This document shows, in pieces, positions 45,933 to 56,166 of a DNA stretch of 64,000 bases. Under the pieces are notes generated by a model, which was given only the letters and a program-made list of their open reading frames with translations, was not told the origin of the DNA and made no database searches. Position numbers and translations under genes: made by a program. The stretch lies in the NCBI RefSeq assembly GCF_001642735.1, contig NZ_LWHM01000031.1, forward strand, positions 1 to 64,000. Reading direction: 5' to 3'. Within the stretch, counting starts at the first letter, position 1. Each line of letters begins with the position of its first letter. This stretch comes from Pseudohongiella nitratireducens. GTDB taxonomy: Bacteria; Pseudomonadota; Gammaproteobacteria; Pseudomonadales; Pseudohongiellaceae.

Positions 45933-46024
45933 AAATAAGCTGTCAGTAGAATACACTCTGGTCCGGTAAGCTATTCATGACCAGGCCAGGATGCATGGGT
46001 ACTGTGGCAACTCTGTGCTGACTG

Positions 46025-47800
46025 CTAGAAATTCACTTGGACACTCAAGTGGAAATCGCCGTTATCACCTGACACGGAACTGCCACTGTCCTTCAATTGC
46101 CAACCCTGTTCCAGGCTGATACTCAGACGCTGCATCCACTGGTAACGAAAGCCTAGCCCAACACTATGCAACTGATAGGTGGACTCTCCGGGTAACTTGT
46201 CCACATTCCAGACCGAGGCGTAATCCTGAAACAGATACAGACGGAACTGGTCCATCCCCTGCTCACTGCCTGAAAAACGGTCAATCAGGGAGAAAGCGGG
46301 CATCTGCAGCTCCTGACTTAGCAGGTAACCTTCATCACCGATGACCTCGCCTTCTTCATAGCCCCGTACCCGGCCCGTACCACCGCCGGAAAACTGCTCG
46401 CTGCCCAGCAAGTTGCCATTGGCCTGCTGGTAAGAACCCCGCAGTTGCCAGTTCCAGCCTGGCAGCACGGCTGTCAGCGGTGTATTGCGGGTGATATCCA
46501 GCGTCGCATAGGCATAATCTGACATTGCACCAGCACGTGTTTTAGCAAACGCCTCATCGGAATTTTTACCAAACAGATCGCCTGGTGATGCTGTCACTTT
46601 GAGGCGGCCACGGGTGTCACCGTAGGCGTCACGATAGCTGGCCTGATAGGTCAGGCTGCCTTGAAACACTTCTGTCGCGTTATCAACAACGGGTACGATC
46701 ACGCCGGGAAACAGGAAATCCAGGTTGTTATCACTGTACTTGTAATCCAGTCCTGCCTGTACACTGTGCTGGAAGCTTGTGCTGGTACTGGCAAGATCAT
46801 GAGACCAGACGCTGCCCAATTGATAGCTCTTGCCTGCCTGGTCCAGCGGTGCCGGCACGTCTCCCTCGATCTCAGAGTATGCGCCAAAGAATGTCAGCAT
46901 ATCAGCATTCCACAGATCCAGCGCCAGGTCACCCGAGATGGTTCGAAAACGTTCAACCGCGGGATCCGTCATCAACTGAAGCGATCCCTGATAGCCACGA
47001 CCCAGCACATTGCCCCAGTTCATACCGAGAGTCAGCCGTTCTTCTCCTGTGGTAGATGTCCCCTGATTATTGGCACCCACATAAAACCGCCAGGGATTCA
47101 TCTCCTGTACCTGCACAACCACCTGACTGGTGGCGGGCTCATCCCCCGGCGCAACCGAGAGCGTGGCGCGCCGGAAAGGGTTGGCATTGATTCTGTCCAG
47201 GCCGCGACTCAGCGCAGCCTGATCAATGGCATTATCGACCACCAGCGGCAATCGGCGCCGATAGTCCTGCTCGGAGAAATAGTTGGCACCTTCAATTTCC
47301 AGTGATGATAGCGCTGAGGGCTGAGCAACCACTTGTACCATACCTTCGCTGATATCCTGGGGTGGCAAGTAGACCAAAGAGAATGGATGTCCTGCCAGGT
47401 TCATGGCTTGCGTAACGCCTTGCTCCAGGAGATCGAGCATGGCTCGGGAGATCGGTTGACCGATAAACAGCTCACGAATAACCGTGAGTTCATCATCCGG
47501 TAAAACGGTCTCCCCTTTCACCCGTACAGGTTGTGACGAGGATACAGTGGGAGCCTCTTCAATCAACGACGGGTCCGCCACGATAACAATGCCCGTAAAC
47601 GCTTCCACCAGCACTTCATTGGACAGCTCGCTGGCAGTGACATCAGCAGGCTCCATTGTCGACTGCATAACCTCATCATCAAACAGTTGTGGCACTTCAT
47701 CAGGCATGGCGTTATTGAGATTCTGGGCAAGCGTGTGTTGCGCAGAGAAAGTAGTCAAAAACATCAGCAGACAGGCTGGTTTCGAATACAACTTCATCAT
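46025..47800 (-). CDS. Two-partner secretion outer-membrane transporter (TpsB)
   Basis: Outer-membrane pore that exports the TpsA protein encoded just upstream. The 591-residue precursor has a signal peptide (about 1-25), two POTRA domains (PDDELTVIRELFIGQPISRAMLD and SLEIEGANYFSEQDYRRRLP), and a C-terminal 16-strand barrel ending in the aromatic VQVNF. The barrel contains the VRGYEEGEVIGDEGYLLSQELQMP motif of the ShlB/FhaC family. The start overlaps the tpsA stop (TAATG), so translation is coupled. The 70-residue acidic stretch after the signal peptide is longer than in most relatives. Confidence 0.93.
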   Translation of the reverse strand: MMKLYSKPACLLMFLTTFSAQHTLAQNLNNAMPDEVPQLFDDEVMQSTMEPADVTASELSNEVLVEAFTGIVIVADPSLIEEAPTVSSSQPVRVKGETVLPDDELTVIRELFIGQPISRAMLDLLEQGVTQAMNLAGHPFSLVYLPPQDISEGMVQVVAQPSALSSLEIEGANYFSEQDYRRRLPLVVDNAIDQAALSRGLDRINANPFRRATLSVAPGDEPATSQVVVQVQEMNPWRFYVGANNQGTSTTGEERLTLGMNWGNVLGRGYQGSLQLMTDPAVERFRTISGDLALDLWNADMLTFFGAYSEIEGDVPAPLDQAGKSYQLGSVWSHDLASTSTSFQHSVQAGLDYKYSDNNLDFLFPGVIVPVVDNATEVFQGSLTYQASYRDAYGDTRGRLKVTASPGDLFGKNSDEAFAKTRAGAMSDYAYATLDITRNTPLTAVLPGWNWQLRGSYQQANGNLLGSEQFSGGGTGRVRGYEEGEVIGDEGYLLSQELQMPAFSLIDRFSGSEQGMDQFRLYLFQDYASVWNVDKLPGESTYQLHSVGLGFRYQWMQRLSISLEQGWQLKDSGSSVSGDNGDFHLSVQVNF

Positions 47801-50800
47801 TAAATCTCCACCAACATATCCATGATCGCCATCATACTGGCCGTGCGATCCAGAGATGCCGCCACTTCATCAATTGGATCACCAAAGACCGTAGTGATCA
47901 TATCTGGCGGTGGTACTTCACTGAAATTAAGGGATCCAGCGCTTTCCCCGGAAACAAGTTGGTTATAAAAAGCCTCCTGTTCGGCATTTTGCACCACCTG
48001 AACAGTTCGAGCAGCGCCGACGAGTACCCCAAAAGACACACCGACAAAGACACCGGCAAGTGAACCAGAGCTGATACCAGCTATCATCGCTGATGTAGCC
48101 GCACCATAAGCCGCCTGATTCATTCCAACTAGCGACCCCATCAAGGCTGCCACAGCCGCCGACCCTGCCAACCCTGATGAAATTGCGACTGCACCGCCAA
48201 CCACACCCGCTGTCCCTGCAGCAATCATGGCTGCATATGCTGCCGTGCGCTCAGCCATAAAATCAGCTTCAGCCCCATCAATAAAACTGGTATAAGGGAC
48301 GTCATTACCCAATAAATTACTCAACGTGGCCCCTGGGTTATTCCGTGCTATTTCTTCCTGCTGCGCCTGCCACGCTGCAGCCCGACTGCTCATATCAGAG
48401 ATCATGGCATCACGGTTTTCCGTAAACTTGCGATTTATTGCATCAAACAGCCTGCGTTCACCGACACTTAATGCTTCACCATTGGACACACGTGCTTGCA
48501 TGTCCTCACTAAACCCCACCAGTACCGGAGCCAGTCCACCAATCGCGATGCCTCGTCGTTCCAGTTGTTCGGCATATGCGGCCAGCTCACTCTCAGAGGC
48601 TCCCTCACTTGGTTCCTCAGGCATCTCCAGCGTTGCCATAAAATCCCGAATCATGGCATCAGTCACTTCCCCGCCCGTGAGACCGTTTTCTTCGACAATC
48701 ATTTGAAGAATAATACTGTTCTCACGCTCAGCAGGGCCGAGTGAATCCAGATAGCTGCGGATTTGATCAAGCCCTAACTCCGGGAAATCCGAAAACCAGC
48801 GATCCGCGTTACCGTAATAGCGGTCGGCCCGTATCACCTCGATGTTCTGGTTTTGCTGCTCCAGTCGTTCTTCGATGTCCTGGTACAAATCGATGTTGTC
48901 CAGCACAACGGCCGTTTCTTCTTTCACCGTGACATCGACATCAACATCAATCGCGTCAATGATGATGTCTCCAACTGTCAAACTGGCGACCTGGATACCA
49001 ACCACCGTCGGATCGAGTTGATAGTTGGGATTAATCAGTTCCGCCGACAGCTGATACCTGCCAGGCATTTCAACACTCGGCAGGCCATTGATCTGAAAAA
49101 CTGAGGTAATGGGGTCGACGATACTATTGCTGAGCGTGAATCCATCGTAATAGTTGGGGTGGGGGCCACCGAATTCCTTTCTGAATTCACCGACAAAGTC
49201 AGCGGCAATCAGCCTGGGCGTCACATTCAACATGCCTCTGCCATCGACGGTGCCTTGCAAGCGATAATTGGGCGAAGTCAGCGACGCCAGCACGTCGTAG
49301 GTACCCACATTCAATTTCGTGGATGTTATCGGTCCAATGTCAAAGATACTGTTAGCAGAATCTCCCGCTTTCAGACCGTCCACCGTTAAGTTGTACTGAT
49401 CCGAGGGATCATCCCCGTAAGTCACCGTAGTGGGTGACAACGAGGCAGTGATGGGCGCGGGTACGACATATAAGGTGCCTTCTGTTGACACCACTTCATA
49501 ATTGGGTGTGCCCAGTGTCGCCTCGAGTGAATAGAATCCAACATCACTGGATGATGTCGCGTTAGAGCGAATGGTTTCATCCAGAATGCCAATGTCGCTG
49601 GCTCGCTTGAGCCCTTGGACCTGATTTAGCTGAATCGCAGGATCAGCACTGTCACCATATATCCGACTGCTATTTGCCGCATACAGCGTGACCGTTGCGG
49701 GTGTGATGGTCATATCACCGGCATCAACGACGATGTTGTAATTCGCATTGCTCGTCGCTGACGGCACAATGGCATCGGTATAAGACCCTGCGTTAGCGAA
49801 TTGTTCCGGTGCCAGGAAACTGAATCCGCCCAGCACCTGATCCACCGAATCAAAAAAGGCGACACCTGATGCTGATGCTGTAAATTCGGGATTGGGATCA
49901 CCGTACTCTCGCACCACATCATCGACCACCACATTCAGGTCACGCGGTGCAATCGTTAAACTGCCTTGCGTGATAACGTGACTGGGAATTGAATAATTGA
50001 CCGAGTTCACTGAATCGATATTGACTGCGTAACGCCCCACTGGAGACGTAACTTGTGCCGTCGTTGAAGCGGCGAAATTGAATGCACTATACACACTGTC
50101 GCCATTTTTAAGGCCAGTCGCTTGCAGGGTGAAGCCCGGATTGTCATCACCATATTGTCGACTGGCAGGCACTGTGCTCAGAAACGAAATGGGCGCTTTG
50201 GTCACAGTTAACTGACCGTAGTTGTAGTCGATATTGTAATTACCGGAATCGGCAGTGGACGAGGGAATGATACTGTACTGACCTGCATTGCTGCTTTGAC
50301 TGGCATTCGTACTAAACGACAAGCCAGGCACGGCGGTATTAATCGTGTCACCCGCAACCAGGCCGGTCACAGATGCACTGAAAGTCGGGTTTTCGTCACC
50401 GTACTCACGGTTTGCATCATTGGCCGTCACTATCAAGTCTGCCTTATTGACAGTTAACGTGCCAGGCTCGTATGTCACATTAAAGTTTGAATCACTGATA
50501 CCACTGGCGTATATGGTATAAGTACCCGCCGCCGTCGGTGAACTCGGCTTTTCCAGCACCAGGTCGCTGGCATCTACAACGCTACTGCTATGGCCATTCA
50601 GGTTGCTATAAAACAGACCAAAATCCGGCGTGGCTTCACCATAGGTGATATTGCCATTACCTACCCGCAAGGTGATATCGCGAGGATTAACCGTCAGCTC
50701 GCCATTGACATAATTGAAGGCGTAATTGCTGGCAGTGGCTGATGAGGGACGGATGGCAAATGTGCCAGCTCCGGTGATGTTATCCGCTACCACCTGTAAG

Positions 50801-53547
50801 CCGCTAATGACACTTTCATCATCAAATGATGCCAGACCGCTGATAGTGCTGGTTAACGATGGCGTGGTATCCAGATAGGTCATCGAAGCATCATCGGCCC
50901 GAATCGTGACCATGCGTCGATCAATGGTCAAAGTACCTGACTGGTAGGTTACGTCATAATCGTTCAATGACGATGCACCTGACGGCGTGATGCTGTAAGT
51001 GCCAACGGGAGAACTGGGAACCGCACTGGTAGCGTAAGAGATGTTGAACCCATCAAACAGCGTTTCATCATCACTGCCCTGAAACCCTGAGAAGGAAGAT
51101 GAAAAACTCGGGTTGTCATCGCCAAAGTCACGTGTCGCATTGTTGGCCGTGACCACGAGCACCTTGTCTGCCGTCACCGTCAATGTGCCGTCGACAAACT
51201 GAAAACCATAATTGTAATCGGTTGCCTGCAGACTGCCCTGACCGACAGTAATGGTATAGGTGCCAGCAGCGGAACTGTTATCCGCCGTCGTGGTCAGGCT
51301 GGGTATACCGGTAAAGGCCTGTGCTGCGGTATCACTACCGACCAAACCACTGACCTGGTAGGTAAAACTGGGGTTGGCCAGCCCAGCACTGCGAGACAGG
51401 TCATCCGCCGTGATGGTGGCTGTTGCCGGCATGCCATACAGAAAACGGTTGCCTGTCGCGGTGATGGTGGACGGTGCACTGGTGCTGTGACGGGTATTGT
51501 AGACTGGCGCCCCTGCAAGGCCGCCCGTTGTCGTATTGTTAGGCGTGTCAGAGTAAACCAGATAGCGCCCATTATTCTGTACGGTCAGCGCGCTGGAGCC
51601 CGCATTATTGATAAAACTGCCGTCCTGGCTGGCGAGCACGATATTGCCATTATAGCCTGCATTGATACCTGTCCCAGACGACAAGGTCAGATCCCCGGGC
51701 GTCACAATCGAAATATGGCCCTGTATGTCTGTGGTAATCGTGCCGCCCACGGTCAATTCACCAAAGCCGTCAACGATATCGATTTCACCTGAAATGGTGC
51801 CACTGGTGCTGCTGGTCGTCAGTGTGCCAATCCGGTTACCCGCATTGTCTGCCTCGTAATTACCCTGAATCCCGCCACCCAGCGTGGTGATGTCCAATGT
51901 ACCGACATCCAACGTACCTGCCAGGTTGACGGCACCTGTTCTCCTAGAGTTAATCGGCTCCAGGTTTATGCCGGGCGGCGCCGCGTCCGGGTTTTGTCCG
52001 GTTTGCAGGGTGCCCGCAGTGATGGTGGCCGAACTGGCCAGATTGATGCTGGTCGAGTTGGAGAAATCATAGGCACCTGCCAGCAAATTGACCCTACCCG
52101 TGCCGGCATCGACATTTGCATTGACAAGAATACGGCTACCCGCTTTCAAGGTCAGGCTGTTACCCGATGTCCATCCCAGTGCACTATTGACCTCAATATC
52201 GCCTTTAGCCCCTGTATTGCTATCGCCATAAGTGGAGGCATTAATGATCATATTTGCTGAAGCCAGGTTGTTTTCCAGCACGGTGGTATTAAACACACCG
52301 TTGCCCTGGTCATCGGTGGCATCGCTGATCACGGCAGTTTCCGGATCCAGCAACAGGGTGCCCACACGTCCTTGTGTTGAGCGCAAATCTGCCAGGCCTG
52401 TGTAATTCAATACTTTCTTGCCAGACACCTCGACGAAAGCACCATCGCCAGCGGCGGAACCGGATTGGCCATCAACACGCCCAGCAAAATCGGTCTGAAC
52501 ATCCGACCAGACAATCGCTTCACCGGCGGATTGATTATCAGCCTGAGCTGAGACATCGATTCTGCCCGACTCAGACACACTCACATAATCAGCCGTTGGC
52601 AGTTCACTGCCCTTGCCCTGAAAATCGCCCCCGATACGAACGTCACCACCACTGCCGTCAGCGTTGACCGCGGAAATAACACCGCTGTGCTGAATCATGC
52701 CGGATTCGGCCGTCAACAGGACTCGGCCACCCACGTTTTCAACACCACTGGCGCGAACCACGCCCTGCTGGTTGATACCCAGTTGATAGACATCACCGCC
52801 GGCCGCTTTCAGCTCGGCCTGGGCCGCTTCGACCAGACCGCTATTGATTACGCCAGTTTCAAGTTCTGCCTCAAGTGACCGCTGGACACGAATACGCTGA
52901 TCGCCTTCTGGCATGAAAAGCACGTCCTGACCAGCGACCAAACCAGCCATGCCGGTTGGCGCAGTGATCTCACCCTGGTTGTCGACAATCTGGGCAACCA
53001 GAATGGCATCGCCATTTTCCGCCGTGATACTGCCCAGGTTCACCACAGCCGATTCGCTGCTCCCCAGGAACTGCAGATCACCACCATTGAGAAAATCCTG
53101 GTCAGAAACATCCAGGGTGGACGCAATAAATTCTGCTGCATTGATTTCAGCATTTTCCCCAACCAGCACGCCGTTGGGGTTGATCACGTAAACTTTTCCC
53201 GTGGCCTGTAGCGCACCGAGTAATTCACTGGGATTCGCACTGGTGACTCGGTTCAGAAGGGTGGCGTCCGGACTGTTTTGCAGGATTCTGACCAGTTCAT
53301 CGGCTGAAATCGAAAAATCATCCCAGTTGATGATGCCCAAGTCAGAGTACTGATTGATCAGTTGCTCATTCGCAAACGATTGGATATCAATATCACCAGC
53401 GACGATGCCTGCGCCAGTGGGTAAGGCAGACGCTGTATTATGGAGGAGTGGTGCACAAACAATAGAGCAATTTATCAGATATACCAGCAGTCGTTTTCGC
53501 GAGTTTTTTCTGTCTAATGAATCGAAACAACTATCTGGAATTGACAT
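47800..53547 (-). CDS. Two-partner secretion exoprotein (TpsA) with MBG repeats
   Basis: Large secreted adhesin-like protein, 1915 residues from ATG 53547 (GAGG site; an upstream in-frame start at 53607 gives 1935). It has an extended signal peptide and the TPS secretion domain (NWDDFSISADELVRI, VYVINPNGVLVGENAEINAAEFI), then filamentous-haemagglutinin-type beta repeats. About ten MBG-type repeats of about 80 residues follow, each starting near a Tyr/Phe-Gly-Asp/Glu motif such as REYGDENPTF and ending near GTLTV. The last 430 residues are different: an acidic helical region, then a glycine/alanine-rich hydrophobic stretch (about 47990-48230). That stretch carries GVVGGAVAISSGLAGSAAVAA. The C-terminal function is unknown. 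Coupled to tpsB; divergent from an AraC regulator. Confidence 0.9.
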   Translation of the reverse strand: MSIPDSCFDSLDRKNSRKRLLVYLINCSIVCAPLLHNTASALPTGAGIVAGDIDIQSFANEQLINQYSDLGIINWDDFSISADELVRILQNSPDATLLNRVTSANPSELLGALQATGKVYVINPNGVLVGENAEINAAEFIASTLDVSDQDFLNGGDLQFLGSSESAVVNLGSITAENGDAILVAQIVDNQGEITAPTGMAGLVAGQDVLFMPEGDQRIRVQRSLEAELETGVINSGLVEAAQAELKAAGGDVYQLGINQQGVVRASGVENVGGRVLLTAESGMIQHSGVISAVNADGSGGDVRIGGDFQGKGSELPTADYVSVSESGRIDVSAQADNQSAGEAIVWSDVQTDFAGRVDGQSGSAAGDGAFVEVSGKKVLNYTGLADLRSTQGRVGTLLLDPETAVISDATDDQGNGVFNTTVLENNLASANMIINASTYGDSNTGAKGDIEVNSALGWTSGNSLTLKAGSRILVNANVDAGTGRVNLLAGAYDFSNSTSINLASSATITAGTLQTGQNPDAAPPGINLEPINSRRTGAVNLAGTLDVGTLDITTLGGGIQGNYEADNAGNRIGTLTTSSTSGTISGEIDIVDGFGELTVGGTITTDIQGHISIVTPGDLTLSSGTGINAGYNGNIVLASQDGSFINNAGSSALTVQNNGRYLVYSDTPNNTTTGGLAGAPVYNTRHSTSAPSTITATGNRFLYGMPATATITADDLSRSAGLANPSFTYQVSGLVGSDTAAQAFTGIPSLTTTADNSSAAGTYTITVGQGSLQATDYNYGFQFVDGTLTVTADKVLVVTANNATRDFGDDNPSFSSSFSGFQGSDDETLFDGFNISYATSAVPSSPVGTYSITPSGASSLNDYDVTYQSGTLTIDRRMVTIRADDASMTYLDTTPSLTSTISGLASFDDESVISGLQVVADNITGAGTFAIRPSSATASNYAFNYVNGELTVNPRDITLRVGNGNITYGEATPDFGLFYSNLNGHSSSVVDASDLVLEKPSSPTAAGTYTIYASGISDSNFNVTYEPGTLTVNKADLIVTANDANREYGDENPTFSASVTGLVAGDTINTAVPGLSFSTNASQSSNAGQYSIIPSSTADSGNYNIDYNYGQLTVTKAPISFLSTVPASRQYGDDNPGFTLQATGLKNGDSVYSAFNFAASTTAQVTSPVGRYAVNIDSVNSVNYSIPSHVITQGSLTIAPRDLNVVVDDVVREYGDPNPEFTASASGVAFFDSVDQVLGGFSFLAPEQFANAGSYTDAIVPSATSNANYNIVVDAGDMTITPATVTLYAANSSRIYGDSADPAIQLNQVQGLKRASDIGILDETIRSNATSSSDVGFYSLEATLGTPNYEVVSTEGTLYVVPAPITASLSPTTVTYGDDPSDQYNLTVDGLKAGDSANSIFDIGPITSTKLNVGTYDVLASLTSPNYRLQGTVDGRGMLNVTPRLIAADFVGEFRKEFGGPHPNYYDGFTLSNSIVDPITSVFQINGLPSVEMPGRYQLSAELINPNYQLDPTVVGIQVASLTVGDIIIDAIDVDVDVTVKEETAVVLDNIDLYQDIEERLEQQNQNIEVIRADRYYGNADRWFSDFPELGLDQIRSYLDSLGPAERENSIILQMIVEENGLTGGEVTDAMIRDFMATLEMPEEPSEGASESELAAYAEQLERRGIAIGGLAPVLVGFSEDMQARVSNGEALSVGERRLFDAINRKFTENRDAMISDMSSRAAAWQAQQEEIARNNPGATLSNLLGNDVPYTSFIDGAEADFMAERTAAYAAMIAAGTAGVVGGAVAISSGLAGSAAVAALMGSLVGMNQAAYGAATSAMIAGISSGSLAGVFVGVSFGVLVGAARTVQVVQNAEQEAFYNQLVSGESAGSLNFSEVPPPDMITTVFGDPIDEVAASLDRTASMMAIMDMLVEI

Positions 53548-53650
53548 GGCACCTACCCTCAAAGCACTGGTCTTCGGTATGCTAGGGAGGAGACACCAGA
53601 AGCTCAAGCAAAGGGATTTATAGTTTCAGTACCAATTTATGCGCTTTACC

Positions 53651-53701
53651 AACACACTGACTTTTCTGTGATTTAACCATCATTCTTGATGCTGGTGTGT
53701 T
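53651..53701. promoter_or_regulatory. Nested inverted repeats in the tpsA/araC divergent region
   Basis: AACACAC (53651-53657) pairs with GTGTGTT (53695-53701), and inside it CATCA-TTCT-TGATG (53678-53691) forms a second palindrome. The region is between the divergent tpsA and AraC-type genes, so it may be an operator. No regulator match could be tested. Confidence 0.4.
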
Positions 53702-53769
53702 ATCGACAGGCAAGGCTCAATCCGTTATCTTGTAAACCGATTTAAAGGAATATCAGCAGGACGCGTGAT

Positions 53770-54732
53770 ATGAGCACTACCGGCAAGACAGGCTACAGTC
53801 AATCCAACGCCCTATGGGATTTTCAGACAGACAGTTTCACGTTGCCTGACAATGGTGGCCTGGGAAGGCTGCAAAAATTTCGATTCCGCAATGATTTAGT
53901 TTTTTATCGATCCGAATTTCGTGTCGATTCTGATTGTGTGATTGATACGATAGCTGAAGATGATTTTTCGTCTTCGCTCAGTAGCAGCATGCACGTGGTT
54001 GGACGTTGCAGCTATCTCTCTCCCGACGGCAGTGAGATAAAAGTAGACAGCAAACATGCCACGTTACACCGGATCAAAGATATCCATACAAAAATTCAGA
54101 TACCTGGCAATCAGATCATCAAGCACATTGGGGTATCATGTCATCTTGATTCGCTGCATGAAATGCTAGATTCCAGGCTGCCCGGTGCATTGAAGCATTT
54201 TGAGAGTTTCGGTGATGCCCGGATCATTTCCGCGAAAATTCCTATTACCTCCCGTTTCAGAAAATTGCTGACCCAGGCATTTACCACACAGGCCACCAAT
54301 CCTATTCATAAAATAAAGCTGGAAAGTTTGGCCCTCTCGATCTATGCCGAAGTACTTGAAGGCTACACCACCATGCAGAAAAACGACAAAAGCGTAGTGG
54401 CTGCATCGCCCTGGGAATTAAATCTTCTGGAAGAAATTAACGACCACATCAAGAACAATCTCAACCAACCTTTGGGCACAGAGATGCTGGCAGATCAATT
54501 TTTATTGTCGCCAAAAAGACTGGCTTCCCTCTACAAAGATCAATTCGATTGCTCTATCAGGGAAGCGATTAAAAGTGAGCGCATGAAACGGGCATTTACG
54601 TTGATCAATGACAAAGGACTGACCGTCAAGGAATCCGCCCACCTCGTTGGCTATAATCACGTCAGTAATTTCACCAAGGCCTACCGGGATTTTCACGGTG
54701 AAACCCCGGGACGTCCCCGTTACAACAAGTAG
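53770..54732 (+). CDS. AraC-family transcriptional regulator
   Basis: 320-residue protein: an N-terminal domain of about 200 residues with no recognised ligand motif, then a C-terminal AraC DNA-binding domain (two helix-turn-helix units, TEMLADQFLLSPKRLASLYKDQF and TVKESAHLVGYNHVSNFTKAYRDFHGETP). It is divergent from tpsA and convergent, with only 4 bp between stops, with the TPR gene of the TonB cluster. Likely targets are tpsA/tpsB or the TonB cluster. Overall build resembles the PchR-type regulators of iron uptake, but that is weak. Confidence 0.88.
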   Translation: MSTTGKTGYSQSNALWDFQTDSFTLPDNGGLGRLQKFRFRNDLVFYRSEFRVDSDCVIDTIAEDDFSSSLSSSMHVVGRCSYLSPDGSEIKVDSKHATLHRIKDIHTKIQIPGNQIIKHIGVSCHLDSLHEMLDSRLPGALKHFESFGDARIISAKIPITSRFRKLLTQAFTTQATNPIHKIKLESLALSIYAEVLEGYTTMQKNDKSVVAASPWELNLLEEINDHIKNNLNQPLGTEMLADQFLLSPKRLASLYKDQFDCSIREAIKSERMKRAFTLINDKGLTVKESAHLVGYNHVSNFTKAYRDFHGETPGRPRYNK

Positions 54733-54736
54733 GGAC

Positions 54737-56146
54737 TTAACTGCGGTTACGGACAAGACTTTCCAGCGAGCGAATATTTGCCATGATATCCGCACGATTG
54801 GGGCTGCTGCGCACAATCTGGCGAAGCACCCGTAATGCCTCTTCGTAATTCTGGCGATCAATTTCAAGCTGGGCACGCCCAATCATTGCTCTTTCCTTGA
54901 ACATAGGCAGCGCCTCGGCTCGCACATAATATGATAATGCTGCATTGGCCCTGTCCTGATCCCGCAACACTGAGGCCAATGTCAGCAGCGCTTCGCCATT
55001 GGCGGGGTCACGCATCAATGCCTCCTGTAGCTGTTCATTCGCATCCTGAAGTGCATCCCGACTAAGCGCAACCTGTGCACGATAGACATCAAACCGTGAC
55101 GCCATTCGATCTGGCAGAGACACATCACTGTCTGACAGCGATGACATCAACCGATCCAGCCCCTCCCAGTTCTCCTGCCCTGCCAACCATGCACCAATTT
55201 GATCAATCGTCTCCGCGCCACTACCGGGATCAGATTCCATTAGTGCGATCATATTTTCAGCGAGCAGACTGACGGCTCTGGTCGGACTGCCAATCTGGAT
55301 ATGGAGTTGCGAAGCAATGACGAGGTTAGCCGGAGCAACTTCTCCCAACGCAATAGCCTGTTCCATGCTGCTTAGTGCCTGCATTTCCCGTTCCTGATTG
55401 AGCGCGATCTGACTGCGCTGCAACCAGAGGTCCTTGTTATCAGGGTCTGACTGGATCATTTCCTCCAGCAATCCCTGCGCCTGGTCATAGGCATGGCTAT
55501 TGATCAATGCATAAAGTAACCCCTGACGCCATTGATTGTTTTCAGGCGCCATGAAAGTCGCCATCTGATAACCGGCTATGGCGCTGGCTGCATTGCCCAG
55601 TTCCAGATTGGCAAAGGCCAACTGACCATAAAGCTGCGCATCTTTGACACCAAGCTCAATGCTGCGCGTTAAATGTAATCTCGCCTTTTCATACTGTTCA
55701 CTAACCAGGTAAACCATACTCAGGCTGCGATGAGCCATGGCCAGGTCCGGCATTAATTCCAGCGCCGACTGTAATGCGCTCTCGGCCTCTACGGTACGGC
55801 GAAGATTTAGTAAAACCTGACCTCTTAATAACCTTAAAGCTGTACTATCCTCACTGATATCACGATTGTTAAACGCTTCAACAACAGCTTCATGATCCCC
55901 GGCAGACAGCAAAGGCTGAATGACACTGGCGAACTCACTTTCGCTGCTGTCCAGTGTGGCTTCCGTTTCATGCAATGGATAGTTTTCCAACAGAAACTGC
56001 CATTGTGGCTCAGCCAGTTCAAATTGCACCTCTGCCGCCAGCAAGTTACCGGACATGCTGGTAAGCATACACAGCATCAATGTTGAGCAGACATGGCTGA
56101 ATGTGCGGCGCGTGATGGCAGGAACTTTTGTCAGTGAATACATTTT
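54737..56146 (-). CDS. TPR protein of the TonB2-type cluster
   Basis: About 469 residues, secreted: signal peptide (hydrophobic SHVCSTLMLCMLTSMSGNLLAA), then many tetratricopeptide repeats, e.g. LMPDLAMAHRSLSMVYLVSEQYEKARLHL and ANLELGNAASAIAGYQMATF. It is last in the DUF3450-ttpC-exbB-exbD-tonB-TPR run, the arrangement of Vibrio/Alteromonas TonB2 clusters. Precise role unknown; probably organises the complex in the periplasm. Start could also be the ATG at 56152. Confidence 0.88.
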   Translation of the reverse strand, partial: KMYSLTKVPAITRRTFSHVCSTLMLCMLTSMSGNLLAAEVQFELAEPQWQFLLENYPLHETEATLDSSESEFASVIQPLLSAGDHEAVVEAFNNRDISEDSTALRLLRGQVLLNLRRTVEAESALQSALELMPDLAMAHRSLSMVYLVSEQYEKARLHLTRSIELGVKDAQLYGQLAFANLELGNAASAIAGYQMATFMAPENNQWRQGLLYALINSHAYDQAQGLLEEMIQSDPDNKDLWLQRSQIALNQEREMQALSSMEQAIALGEVAPANLVIASQLHIQIGSPTRAVSLLAENMIALMESDPGSGAETIDQIGAWLAGQENWEGLDRLMSSLSDSDVSLPDRMASRFDVYRAQVALSRDALQDANEQLQEALMRDPANGEALLTLASVLRDQDRANAALSYYVRAEALPMFKERAMIGRAQLEIDRQNYEEALRVLRQIVRSSPNRADIMANIRSLESLVRNRS

Positions 56147-56166
56147 CCACATACACTATTTCATCT

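Noticed and set aside
48800-52400. Repeats in tpsA as a CRISPR or satellite array
   Set aside because: The units are about 240 bp, diverged and in frame; they are MBG-type protein repeats, not short direct DNA repeats with spacers.
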